Part shown: piece after piece, positions 36,680 through 45,917 of the stretch
Numbering within the stretch: position 1 is the first letter of the stretch
How the letters are laid out: each line of letters begins with the position of its first letter
Origin: Prochlorococcus sp. AG-347-K19
GTDB taxonomy: Bacteria > Cyanobacteriota > Cyanobacteriia > PCC-6307 > Cyanobiaceae
Length of the DNA stretch: 64,000 nt
Assembly: GCA_003281335.1 (NCBI GenBank)
Contig: QCCG01000003.1
Location: 82,505 to 146,504, forward strand
Reading direction: 5' to 3'
Notes under the pieces: generated by a model
Seen by the model: the letters and a program-made list of their open reading frames with translations, nothing else
Databases searched by the model: none
Told to the model about the DNA's origin: nothing
Program-made: the position numbers and the translations under genes

Positions 36680-37909
36680 GTGATTAGTCCAAATAGTTTA
36701 CAAATTAGCAAAAATTGGTGGATTCAATTCCCATATCATTTGAGGTTAATAACTAAGATAAGATTTTACGCTGCATTTGGAGCAGGTGGTGTTATTTATT
36801 TAACATCACTTATTTTTAATAACATAGGATTATCGGCAACAGATATTGGCCTGGGGTTTACCATTTCAGCAATAATTGGAACCTTAACAAGACTATTTAC
36901 AGGTGATTATCTCAATAAAACAGGGAAAATACAATTTCCAATAATTACTTCTTCAATACTAAGTATTGCCGCTAGCTTATGCCTCATTTTTTCAAGAGAT
37001 ACCTTTTTATACATAATTGGACAATCATTTGTTGGAGCTGCTGCAGGAATATATTGGCCTGCCGCCGAGTTTGGAGTGCCCTATTTTTGCCATCCTATCG
37101 AAACACGCAAAGCTTATGCTCTTGTTAGAAGTTCGGAGGCTTTAGGAATATTTCTAGGTGTATTAATAGGCGGTTATATGACAAATTTTTTGTATTCTAA
37201 ATCAATTTTTATTAATGATATATTTTGCATGTTAGTCACCACATATTTAATATCTAGAAATAGTTCTTCTATTAATAGAAACTTAGAAAATTTCCAAAAA
37301 AAAATAGTAGATCCAATTAATAAGGGGCAATTGAAATGGAATAAAAATTCAAAAATAATAATTTTATCTATTTTATTGATAACTACCTCTTTAGCTTTGA
37401 TTCAAGTAACTTTGCCTCTGGATCTTGTTAAAGGTGGAGTTTATCGCAATGCATTAAGCAAAGAAATTATCAGTCTTATAATTTCTATTCAGTTAATTTT
37501 ATTGTTGTTTTTACAATGGCCTGTCGGTTCTTGGATATCTAAGAAAGGAAGATTATTTGGCTTGAAATTTAGTTTAATAAATTTCTCTTTCGCTTCATTT
37601 TTATTATTTATTTCTAGTTATTTAAATATCCCAGCTTTTTATTTAATTTCTTTTTCATTGATATTAGTAAGTTTAGGGACTGCTTCATTTCTTCCAACAT
37701 CAACAGATGTCGTATTCAGAATAGCTCCTTCAAACAAAAAAGGTTTTGCACTTGCTCTACTATCACAATGTTTCGCTATGGGTTATTTTTTTGGACCATT
37801 TATTTCAGGACGCATATTAGATCTATTTGGTTATGCTTCAATAATCTGGCTATCTATTTCATTTGCTTGCTTTATAACTTTTGCAATTCTATTTAAAAGA
37901 TTATTTTAA
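36680..37909 (+). CDS. Major facilitator superfamily transporter
   Basis: 12-TM pattern, internal MFS-like repeats. Confidence 0.85.
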   Translation: MISPNSLQISKNWWIQFPYHLRLITKIRFYAAFGAGGVIYLTSLIFNNIGLSATDIGLGFTISAIIGTLTRLFTGDYLNKTGKIQFPIITSSILSIAASLCLIFSRDTFLYIIGQSFVGAAAGIYWPAAEFGVPYFCHPIETRKAYALVRSSEALGIFLGVLIGGYMTNFLYSKSIFINDIFCMLVTTYLISRNSSSINRNLENFQKKIVDPINKGQLKWNKNSKIIILSILLITTSLALIQVTLPLDLVKGGVYRNALSKEIISLIISIQLILLLFLQWPVGSWISKKGRLFGLKFSLINFSFASFLLFISSYLNIPAFYLISFSLILVSLGTASFLPTSTDVVFRIAPSNKKGFALALLSQCFAMGYFFGPFISGRILDLFGYASIIWLSISFACFITFAILFKRLF

Positions 37910-38277
37910 TTAATCTTTTCTAATTCAATAATTCTTCTTTCCCTTAGAAATAGGAAAAAAGGTGCAGAGAATGCGAATGCGATAAGAAAAGTCCCAATGT
38001 ATACAACCCACATATTCTTCATGTTTAGTTTTTTTGATTCATTGACTATCCATATAAAAATAGCGCTTGCACCTACTAATAAGTCTCTTGAGATTGACTG
38101 AGCTGCAGGGTTTGCATTTGCTAAAGAAATGAAGTTATTTATATCAAAGCTGTTTCCATATTCCCTAGCAAATTCAAAATTTGCCATCATTGGAAGGACA
38201 GCACCCAAAATTGATAGAAAAAGGTAAAGATAAGATAGTATTTGTTTATTATCTTTTAAAATGTTAAATGAATTCAC
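37906..38277 (-). CDS. DUF2834 family membrane protein
   Basis: Hydrophobic protein with LYLFLSILGAVLPM start typical of the family. Confidence 0.75.
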   Translation of the reverse strand: MNSFNILKDNKQILSYLYLFLSILGAVLPMMANFEFAREYGNSFDINNFISLANANPAAQSISRDLLVGASAIFIWIVNESKKLNMKNMWVVYIGTFLIAFAFSAPFFLFLRERRIIELEKIN

Positions 38278-38318
38278 TTGTCAAAAATATTCATATTAAT
38301 AATAGTATTTAAACGCTT

Positions 38319-39188
38319 ATGGTTGTTGAAAAGAATAATAAAGTTGGAGACTATAAATTTAAAAAAGGAAATTTAAATTTTGCTGTGGTTGGTCATGTTG
38401 AGTGGATAAATTTCTTAAAGGTCGATCAATTACCAAAACCCGGATTCATTTCTTATTCTGAAAAGTCCCTTGAGTATCCAGCGGGTGGTGGCTCTATTAT
38501 CGCGAAAATACTTTCTGATTTAACTTTAAACCAAATTCATTTTTTTACTTCATTAGGCAATGATGATTATGGAGATAAGTGTTTCAAGATTCTCTCAGAT
38601 ATGGGAATTAAGTTGCATGTAGCTTGGCGTGATAAACCAACTAGAAGAGGTTTTAGTTTAATTGACTCTCGAGGTGAAAGAGCAATAACAGTTATTGGAG
38701 AAAGGTTAGCTCCAACTCATAAAGACAAGTTAGAATGGAACATTTTAAAAAAAATGGATGGAATTTTTATTACTGCATCTGATTCAGAGATTTTTAAAAT
38801 GGCTAGATCAGCCTCAATTCTTTGTACAACACCAAGGGTGGGATTAAATACAATTAATAAATCAAATATTCTTTTAGATGGATTAATAGGCAGTAATCTT
38901 GATCCCGGGGAAGTTTTTTCTTTTTCTGAATTATCGTTAAAACCCAAATATACTATTAAAACCGAGGGAGAGAAGGGAGGCATAATATTTCCAGGAGGAA
39001 GATATAAGGCTCTTAAAAATAAAAAATTAAAGGTTGATTCATATGGATGTGGCGATTCTTTTGCTGCTGGGATTCTTTATGGAATGGCATCTAAATGGGA
39101 TATAGATAAAAGTCTAAATCTTGCTAAAGTATTGGGAAGAGACGCCAGTGAATTTTTCGGCCCATATGCAAATAGTGATGAAAAATAA
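38319..39188 (+). CDS. PfkB/ribokinase family sugar kinase
   Basis: YPAGGGSIIAKIL and VDSYGCGDSFAAGILYG. Confidence 0.9.
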   Translation: MVVEKNNKVGDYKFKKGNLNFAVVGHVEWINFLKVDQLPKPGFISYSEKSLEYPAGGGSIIAKILSDLTLNQIHFFTSLGNDDYGDKCFKILSDMGIKLHVAWRDKPTRRGFSLIDSRGERAITVIGERLAPTHKDKLEWNILKKMDGIFITASDSEIFKMARSASILCTTPRVGLNTINKSNILLDGLIGSNLDPGEVFSFSELSLKPKYTIKTEGEKGGIIFPGGRYKALKNKKLKVDSYGCGDSFAAGILYGMASKWDIDKSLNLAKVLGRDASEFFGPYANSDEK

Positions 39189-39203
39189 TTGATTTAAGCC
39201 TTT

Positions 39204-39395
39204 ATGAGCAATCTAGATAATAAAAATAAAAATCTACTTGTAGAAAACATTATTGTTTTCTTTTTATTTACTGTTTTTTTAGTTTTTAAATCTTTAAAAA
39301 CTTTATCTAAAATTTTTACCTATGGAATCATAAAAAAAGAAATATTAACTACTAAAAGTAACTTAGGCGTAGATATAAAAATAAAAATTAAGTAA
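39204..39395 (+). CDS. Small hypothetical membrane protein
   Basis: 63-aa ORF with TM segment, in tandem with next ORF. Confidence 0.55.
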   Translation: MSNLDNKNKNLLVENIIVFFLFTVFLVFKSLKTLSKIFTYGIIKKEILTTKSNLGVDIKIKIK

Positions 39396-39748
39396 TGAAT
39401 ATATTTTTAGTTTTTCTAATTTTAGGAGTTATTTTTTTGGGCTACAAAAAAATTAATTCTAAAAAAACAAAGAACTTAAAATTAGATAAATTTAAAAATA
39501 AACTACAGAGCACGCAAACAAATATTGACAGGATTTTTTTAAGAGAGGAAGAAAAAACCTTTTCGAATCCTAATATAAATATTTATATTGGGGTTTATGA
39601 CAACGAAGAAAATATAAATAGAAAATCCAATATACACAGAGCAAGACTTTCAAAATTTAAGAAATCCAAATTAAATGGTGAAATGATATTTCAAGATGAT
39701 GAACAAAGAATTTATAAATTTAATAACGGAAAAAAAGTTTACTTATAA
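39395..39748 (+). CDS. Hypothetical protein with N-terminal TM
   Basis: 117-aa ORF, overlaps preceding stop. Confidence 0.55.
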   Translation: MNIFLVFLILGVIFLGYKKINSKKTKNLKLDKFKNKLQSTQTNIDRIFLREEEKTFSNPNINIYIGVYDNEENINRKSNIHRARLSKFKKSKLNGEMIFQDDEQRIYKFNNGKKVYL

Positions 39749-39756
39749 TTCTATTT

Positions 39757-40275
39757 CTAACTACATTCTAGACTTTCTCTTGTTGAAACGCCTGTTGTTG
39801 GATTGATCCCATCAGCAATTTCACAAAGATTTCTTTGGTCTTCGCTGTCAAGAATAGCGTAAGAAAAATCTGCTCCTTCTATTTGAGCTCCCGCGAAACT
39901 GCTACCTGAGGCGATCATATTTATTAAAACAGCATTTCTAAGATCTGTTTTTTGGAAATTAACTCGATCAGAAAGAGTATCGGTCAGGTCGATTCCATTT
40001 AAATTAGAACCTTTTAAATCAGATAGGGTTAAGGTTGTCCCATGTAAATCAACATCACTAAAATCTGCATCCCTCGCAACTGCTCCAGCTATAGAAGACA
40101 AATGAAGATCCTCTCCATGGAAATCAAACCCTGTAATATTAGATCTTACATAACTTGGAACTTCATCTCCTTCTCCTTTAACAGCAACATTCGCCCCAGC
40201 AAAAACTGGAGAGGATAACACTAAGAAAGAAAAAGTTATACATAAAAAATATTTTAAAAAACTAAAAAATTTCAT
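39757..40275 (-). CDS. Pentapeptide-repeat protein with signal peptide (thylakoid-lumen type)
   Basis: [28 protein letters not shown] repeats; N-terminal signal. Confidence 0.88.
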   Translation of the reverse strand: MKFFSFLKYFLCITFSFLVLSSPVFAGANVAVKGEGDEVPSYVRSNITGFDFHGEDLHLSSIAGAVARDADFSDVDLHGTTLTLSDLKGSNLNGIDLTDTLSDRVNFQKTDLRNAVLINMIASGSSFAGAQIEGADFSYAILDSEDQRNLCEIADGINPTTGVSTRESLECS

Positions 40276-40358
40276 ACTAGAGAATCCGAATATTATTATT
40301 TTATAACAATTAGATAATTTTTAAAATTGATATATAAATTTAGAACTCCTTTTTAAAA

Positions 40359-40880
40359 TTATTTAACACTATAAATTTTAAATCTAGGTTCTAAATTAGT
40401 TATACAATCTAGAAGTTTTTTATTATCTTTGCTATTCGTTACCTTGAATTCAGATTCAACTGTACCGCCTTCATCTCTAATGGCTTGATTTAAAACTATA
40501 GATCCGTTTTCGTCAGATACGGATCTGTGAAAAGTTCCTCTAGGTATCCTTAAAATATATCCGCAAGATTCTAATCTAACTTTATAAAAAGGATAATCCC
40601 AACCAAAATTTACAAGGAAAAATGTTCTACCCCCAGAGATAGCTAATAGATTATCCTCTTGATTGTGATGTATGTAAAATTGCCAATTATTAAAATCTTC
40701 ATCATTTGGAGGACTAACTGCAGGCCCACTGTGAATAACTAGATCTCTATAGTTTGATTCATTAACACTAATATCAAAAAATCTTACATCTTTTGTATCG
40801 CGAAATTTTTCATAACTTATCAATTCAAACATTTTCGATTTGTTTGATTTGATAACTGGAATTTCTAAACTTGAGTTCAA
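40359..40880 (-). CDS. Cupin-like conserved hypothetical protein
   Basis: IPRGTFHRSVSDENGSIVLNQ pattern. Confidence 0.65.
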   Translation of the reverse strand: MNSSLEIPVIKSNKSKMFELISYEKFRDTKDVRFFDISVNESNYRDLVIHSGPAVSPPNDEDFNNWQFYIHHNQEDNLLAISGGRTFFLVNFGWDYPFYKVRLESCGYILRIPRGTFHRSVSDENGSIVLNQAIRDEGGTVESEFKVTNSKDNKKLLDCITNLEPRFKIYSVK

Positions 40881-41001
40881 TTTTCTCTAAAGATTACACA
40901 AATGAAAACAGATATATATATCAAAGAACGTATCAATGAACACTAAAAAAGAAACATATTATTATTTATGGTTTTTTTTAAAAAGATTGAAAATTTAGTG
41001 T

Positions 41002-41859
41002 TTATTTAATTTCAAGAGGTTTAATTTCCCAGGATAAAGTATTTTCTAAATTATTTTTTCCTATAAAGTTTCCTGTAATTACAGAGGTTAAATTAGATTT
41101 TGAAGAAGATACCAATGTTAAATATCTATCATCTATTAATCCTTTTCCGCTTGGATCAAAACCTCTCCAACCAGCACCTGGAATATATAATTCAGCCCAA
41201 GCGTGTAAATCCAACTCAGATGGTAACGGATCTTCAAAATGATAACCACTTACAAACCTACTTGGGATACCTATAGACCTGCAAGCTTCAACCATCAGCA
41301 TTGCTAAATCTCTGCATGAACCTATACGTTCTCTAAGTGTTCTGCTGGCCGGCCATGCTGGACCTGTGTGTCTTTTGGTATATTTAACCCGATCTTGAAT
41401 AATTTCTATTAGCTGGTAAGTAAATGATAATGCGTTATTAATGCTTCCTGCTAAGGCTTCTTGGGCAAGTTCTACGGCAGAGGGATCGTGTTGTCCATTA
41501 GGCATCCATCCTTCTAATGCTCCCTGTAAATCTCTGTTAATAATGCTTCTACAAAAAGGTAATGTTAAATCTCTATTTTGAACTCCATCAATAATATTTG
41601 GATGTTTAATAGTTTCAACTTCGCTGATTGATTCAATAATTAAATTATCTGTTAATCCATTGAATCTGATTCTATTAATCTCTTCTCCGCTGGCAGCAAG
41701 TAATGGATAAATAATTTCTGGTTCTGGGATTATTTTTAATTTAAAATTCTTTAGCTTTTGGAATCCATTTGACCTTGGCTTTATACATAATCTATGCTCG
41801 CCTAATTGAACAGGGTCTTCATATTTATATTCAAGTTTGTGAATGTATTTAATTCTCAT
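41002..41859 (-). CDS. Transglutaminase-like family protein
   Basis: GSCRDLAMLMVEACRSIGIPSRFVSGYHF, DLHAWAELYIPGAGWRGFDPS. Confidence 0.93.
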   Translation of the reverse strand: MRIKYIHKLEYKYEDPVQLGEHRLCIKPRSNGFQKLKNFKLKIIPEPEIIYPLLAASGEEINRIRFNGLTDNLIIESISEVETIKHPNIIDGVQNRDLTLPFCRSIINRDLQGALEGWMPNGQHDPSAVELAQEALAGSINNALSFTYQLIEIIQDRVKYTKRHTGPAWPASRTLRERIGSCRDLAMLMVEACRSIGIPSRFVSGYHFEDPLPSELDLHAWAELYIPGAGWRGFDPSGKGLIDDRYLTLVSSSKSNLTSVITGNFIGKNNLENTLSWEIKPLEIK

Positions 41860-41870
41860 TTAAAAACTTA

Positions 41871-42812
41871 TTAATTAATAAAATATTTTTCTTGAATGAG
41901 ATCATTTAATTTATTTAAATCCATTTGCAATGAATCGATTGCCTCATGTAAACCATCATTGATTATATCTTCAATTCTGATATAACTCCACTTTGCTTTA
42001 AGCAAACCTCTCATGCATTCTAATTCTGAAGGATTTTCAGTAGATGGAGAGGTATCTATTGTTTTAAGAGTATTGCTTATCCCATCAAGACAGTATCTTA
42101 CTGACCTAGGAAAAATTGGATCAAGTAAAAGAAATCTCGCAACTGAATTAGGCTTTATAGAATTTTGCACGGCTTTCCTAAACATTTGATAAGCTCCAGC
42201 TGAACGTAAGAGTGCAATCCATTGCAGCTCATCAAGAACTCCTCCAAGTTCATCTAAGCTAGGTAGGAGTAAATAATATTTAACATCTAAAATTCTTGAT
42301 GTTTTGTCAGCTCTTTCAATTAATCTTCCAAGAATGCTAAATCTCCAGGCAAGATCTTTGCTTAGAGTCGCATCTGTAATTCCATAAAAAAGCTGACATT
42401 CCCTCCTGATTTCACTTAATTGTTCTTGTCTTGGTTTATTCCATATTGCCTCTCCTTCTTGCATATTCCAATATAAAGTATTAATCTGTTCCCACATTTC
42501 TGTGGTCATGACATCTCTGATTTGTCTTGCATTTTCTCTTGCTATTTGAATACAAGAAATTATGCTATTTGGGTTTAAACGATCTCTTATTAAAAAATTA
42601 ATAACGTCATCAGGCTTTTTCTCTGGGAATCTTTTATCAAAAGATTCTCTGTCACTGGATGCATCAATTAATGGGAGCCAAGGTTCTGCACTTCCTGGTG
42701 GACAATCTAATGACATTGCTTCGCTTACTTCCACGAAACGAGATATGTTTTCCGCACGTTCTAAATAACGATTGATCCAATAAAGAGATTCTGCTACACG
42801 ACTTAAAAGCAT
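41871..42812 (-). CDS. Alpha-E domain-containing protein (DUF403)
   Basis: MLLSRVAESLYWINRYLERAENISRFVEV. Confidence 0.93.
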   Translation of the reverse strand: MLLSRVAESLYWINRYLERAENISRFVEVSEAMSLDCPPGSAEPWLPLIDASSDRESFDKRFPEKKPDDVINFLIRDRLNPNSIISCIQIARENARQIRDVMTTEMWEQINTLYWNMQEGEAIWNKPRQEQLSEIRRECQLFYGITDATLSKDLAWRFSILGRLIERADKTSRILDVKYYLLLPSLDELGGVLDELQWIALLRSAGAYQMFRKAVQNSIKPNSVARFLLLDPIFPRSVRYCLDGISNTLKTIDTSPSTENPSELECMRGLLKAKWSYIRIEDIINDGLHEAIDSLQMDLNKLNDLIQEKYFIN

Positions 42813-42813
42813 A

Positions 42814-44256
42814 TTATTTACCTACAACCCATGTATCTTTGCATCCTCCACCTTGAGAAGAATTAACAACTAATGATCCTTTTTTTAATGCTACTCTCGT
42901 AAGCCCGCCTGGGCTAACCCATGAATCTTTTCCTCTTAAAATATATGGTCTTAAATCAACATGACAGGGATATAGTTCTCCATCACATAACGATGGCACA
43001 GTAGATAATTCTAATGTTGGTTGTGCTATGAAATTTCTGGGATTATTTTTAATTTTATTAGCGAATTCTTCTATCTCACTCGTTGTTGAGTGAGGGCCAA
43101 TTAACATTCCATAACCACCAGCTTCTGCGACAGACTTAACAACAAGTTTTGATAAATTTTCTAGAACATATTCTCGATCCTTTTGATAATGACAAATATA
43201 CGTTTCTACATTTTTAATAATAATTTCTTCATCAAGATAATATTTAATCATTTTTGGAACAAAAGAATAAATCATTTTGTCATCTGCTATTCCAGTCCCA
43301 GGTGCATTTGCTAAAGCAACATGACCTGCCTTAAAAACATCAAGTAATCCGCTAACACCAAGGCAGGAATCTTTTCTGAAATTAAGAGGATCTAAGAAAT
43401 CATCATCAATTCGTCTGTAAATGACATCTACTCTTTTTAATCCAGAGGTAGTTTTTAAATATACATAATCATCATTACAAACTAAGTCATGACCTTGAAC
43501 TAGTTGGATGCCCATTTCTTGAGCTAAATAACTATGTTCAAAATAAGCACTATTAAAAATTCCTGGAGTTAGTAGAACTATCTTTGGAGTGTCAGTCCAA
43601 ACAGCAAGTTCTTGAAGCGTTTTTAAAAGATGTGATGGATATTCATCAATTGGTTTTACTATTCTTCCTGAAAAAAGATTAGGAAAAATATTTTTCATAA
43701 CTAATCTATTTTCTAAGAAATAAGCAACCCCAGAAGGACACCTTAAATTATCTTCTAAAACATGCCAATCTCCTTTTCTGTCCCTTATTAAATCAAGTCC
43801 AGAAATTTGACACCATTTATTAAGTGGAGGTTTGAAACCTATCATCTGAGGTCTCCAACCTTCTGAACTCTCTATTAATTCTCTTGGAATTATTCCATCA
43901 TTTATTATTTTTTGAGAATTGTAAATATCATCTAGGAATAAATCAATTGCCTCAAGCCTTTGTTTTAGTCCTTTTTCTAACGTTATCCAATCATCTTTAC
44001 TAATTATTCTAGGAAGTGGATCAAAAGGTAATATTCTCTCAGTACCTTTTAAACCAGTATCGTTTAATCTAAAAGTTGCACCATGTCTTAGTAATAATTT
44101 TTTTGCGGCAGAATGATTCCTGTTTAATTCTTCAAGTCCCATATTATCTAAAGAGGAAAGAAGTGGAATCAATATTTCTCTAGCAGAATTAACATTATCC
44201 TTAAAGTATTCATCAAAACTATTTTTAGGCTGATAACTTGAAAACATATATTTCAT
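42814..44256 (-). CDS. Circularly permuted type 2 ATP-grasp protein (DUF404/DUF407)
   Basis: VLEDNLRCPSGVAYFLENR, VKSVAEAGGYGMLIGP. Confidence 0.93.
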   Translation of the reverse strand: MKYMFSSYQPKNSFDEYFKDNVNSAREILIPLLSSLDNMGLEELNRNHSAAKKLLLRHGATFRLNDTGLKGTERILPFDPLPRIISKDDWITLEKGLKQRLEAIDLFLDDIYNSQKIINDGIIPRELIESSEGWRPQMIGFKPPLNKWCQISGLDLIRDRKGDWHVLEDNLRCPSGVAYFLENRLVMKNIFPNLFSGRIVKPIDEYPSHLLKTLQELAVWTDTPKIVLLTPGIFNSAYFEHSYLAQEMGIQLVQGHDLVCNDDYVYLKTTSGLKRVDVIYRRIDDDFLDPLNFRKDSCLGVSGLLDVFKAGHVALANAPGTGIADDKMIYSFVPKMIKYYLDEEIIIKNVETYICHYQKDREYVLENLSKLVVKSVAEAGGYGMLIGPHSTTSEIEEFANKIKNNPRNFIAQPTLELSTVPSLCDGELYPCHVDLRPYILRGKDSWVSPGGLTRVALKKGSLVVNSSQGGGCKDTWVVGK

Positions 44257-44383
44257 AATTTAGTAACTTTTACTTTAGCTTTATATCTTTATTCGTATTT
44301 ATAGCTACCAAAAATAATATCTCTTGACTCGATCTATATCATTATTTTGATGATTGAAGTATATTTCTTAAAAATCTAAAAGC

Positions 44384-44620
44384 ATGAGTTCTGGTAATTG
44401 GCAATTTGTTTTTTTTAGATATTTTGCAAGCTTTCTTTTTATCCTCTCTCACAGTTTGCTGGTTCTTGATCATCTACCAGTAGGAGCGGCGCTTCACGGA
44501 CTTGGAGAAGTTTTTATTGCGCCTTGGGCTTTTAGGGAAAGAGCATGGGATCTTGTTGTTATAGCAGTTTTATTTTTCTTCTTCGATATCTGGGGACTTA
44601 TAAACACTCCTTGGAATTAA
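44384..44620 (+). CDS. Conserved small membrane protein
   Basis: 78 aa, two TM segments. Confidence 0.65.
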   Translation: MSSGNWQFVFFRYFASFLFILSHSLLVLDHLPVGAALHGLGEVFIAPWAFRERAWDLVVIAVLFFFFDIWGLINTPWN

Positions 44621-44662
44621 CTGATATTATTTATTTACTAATTCTGGGAAATCATAATAAAA

Positions 44663-44884
44663 ATGAATTCTTATTTTTATCAAATTTATAAAATAATTTT
44701 TCTTTTATTACTTACGAATAGTCCCAGTTTATATGCACATAATTTATTTAATGGGGGTTGCAAAGAACATTGTGGGCAAAAAGTTAAAGTAATAAGTAAT
44801 AAAAACAAATTAATAAATATTGATGATCAAATAAATATTGAGAGTAAAAATTCTTGTTTAAGTAAATCACTTTGTAGAGGTTGA
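44663..44884 (+). CDS. Small secreted Cys-containing hypothetical protein
   Basis: Signal-like N-terminus, GGCKEHCGQ and CLSKSLC. Confidence 0.6.
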   Translation: MNSYFYQIYKIIFLLLLTNSPSLYAHNLFNGGCKEHCGQKVKVISNKNKLINIDDQINIESKNSCLSKSLCRG

Positions 44885-44908
44885 CCTCTCGAGATTTTTT
44901 TAGTTGTT

Positions 44909-45184
44909 TTATGAAATTTTTTCTTTAATAATTATAATTAAGATACCATTTGCTTGATAATTTTTATTAGGAGTATTTATTTGATTTTTAATTAAAAAAA
45001 TAAAAGTATATATCAACGGTAAAAGAAATGATGAAGCAGCAACTAATGCGATTATCTGGTTCAACCTAATAAATGGTTTTTTTACAAGATCTTCTCCGCA
45101 CAAGCCACAAATCAAATTACCTTTTAAGGATTGTTTTTGAAATTGATATTTAGGATTGCAATATGGGCAATAATATCGAACCAT
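44909..45184 (-). CDS. Zinc-ribbon membrane protein, hypothetical
   Basis: CPYC...CGLC pairs and a TM segment. Confidence 0.65.
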   Translation of the reverse strand: MVRYYCPYCNPKYQFQKQSLKGNLICGLCGEDLVKKPFIRLNQIIALVAASSFLLPLIYTFIFLIKNQINTPNKNYQANGILIIIIKEKIS

Positions 45185-45241
45185 TTTAAAATTTTATTGT
45201 TTTAATCATTATCTATAAAACTAGAAGAAAGTCATCTTATT

Positions 45242-45270
45242 AAAAAAAGAGGGCTAATTTAAGCCCTCTT
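45242..45270 (-). terminator. Rho-independent terminator (minus strand)
   Basis: AAGAGGGCT/AGCCCTCTT 9-bp stem with 6-nt loop, followed on the minus strand by a T7 tract. Confidence 0.8.
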
Positions 45271-45281
45271 TTATCTCTTAC

Positions 45282-45359
45282 TTATTTTTTTTTACTGAAG
45301 TTATTAACGCACCTAAATAATGGATCCTTGTTGCTAACTTCTTTTAAGCTAATGCTCAC
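45282..45359 (-). CDS. Putative 25-aa micro-ORF with FRC motif
   Basis: GTG start: MSISLKEVSNKDPLFRCVNNFSKKK; in frame with the upstream 29-aa ORF; directly before terminator. Confidence 0.4.
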   Translation of the reverse strand: MSISLKEVSNKDPLFRCVNNFSKKK

Positions 45360-45368
45360 CAAAATTAA

Positions 45369-45458
45369 CTAATTGTCTTTAACTGGGGCAAAAACTCTAG
45401 AATTAAGCTTGTTTCTTAAAGGGCACCTAAACGATGCAGAAGAAGGAAGCTTAGACAT
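45369..45458 (-). CDS. Putative 29-aa micro-ORF with FRC motif
   Basis: ATG start: MSKLPSSASFRCPLRNKLNSRVFAPVKDN. Confidence 0.4.
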   Translation of the reverse strand: MSKLPSSASFRCPLRNKLNSRVFAPVKDN

Positions 45459-45499
45459 TAATAAAAAATAATTGGAGCAGTTAATTAAATTAGTTCGGT

Positions 45500-45532
45500 T
45501 TATTCCGAAATTTCAGGCAGGCTATCGATCAT
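45500..45532 (-). CDS. Putative 10-aa leader ORF
   Basis: AGGAGG 10 nt upstream of ATG; MIDSLPEISE*. Confidence 0.3.
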   Translation of the reverse strand: MIDSLPEISE

Positions 45533-45744
45533 TTTGAAAGACCTCCTAGAACTCAACAATATAAAATTAGGAAAATATTTCTCTAAAGACAATCCGTTTT
45601 TATACGCATTGCTTTTTAATTAAAAATGTCCGAGAGTAGCAATAAATCGCGCAAATTTTTTTGAGATATTTTTAGTAAGTTTTGCTTATTTCTTTTGATA
45701 TTTAATTCGACTATCTTAATTTTAAGTAATTGAGGAACTCTTTT

Positions 45745-45900
45745 ATGAAGCAGTCGAAAGAAGTTAGTAAAACTGATAAATCTAATCCTATAGACGAATA
45801 TTTTCAATGTCTCTCATATTGCGATATTCACCCAAAAGGAATAGATAATGACTGCGAGGTCATTTGTATGGAGAGACATTTAAAAGCTAACTACTGGTAA
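45745..45900 (+). CDS. 51-aa twin-CX3C mini-protein
   Basis: MKQSKEVSKTDKSNPIDEYFQCLSYCDIHPKGIDNDCEVICMERHLKANYW*; below ORF-track cutoff. Confidence 0.75.
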   Translation: MKQSKEVSKTDKSNPIDEYFQCLSYCDIHPKGIDNDCEVICMERHLKANYW

Positions 45901-45917
45901 TTATAAATTTCTACTTT

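Noticed and set aside
39204-39748. Adjacent ORFs as a frameshifted single gene
   Set aside because: Second ORF has its own start and N-terminal TM, and no homopolymer junction restores a sensible fusion.
45242-45560. Glutamine riboswitch (downstream-peptide motif) upstream of the micro-ORFs
   Set aside because: Conserved GGAAGTAGG and GAAGGAACGC elements were not found in the leader by eye.
45616-45807. 63-aa minus-strand ORF
   Set aside because: Opposes the more convincing twin-CX3C ORF on the plus strand; low-complexity basic translation.
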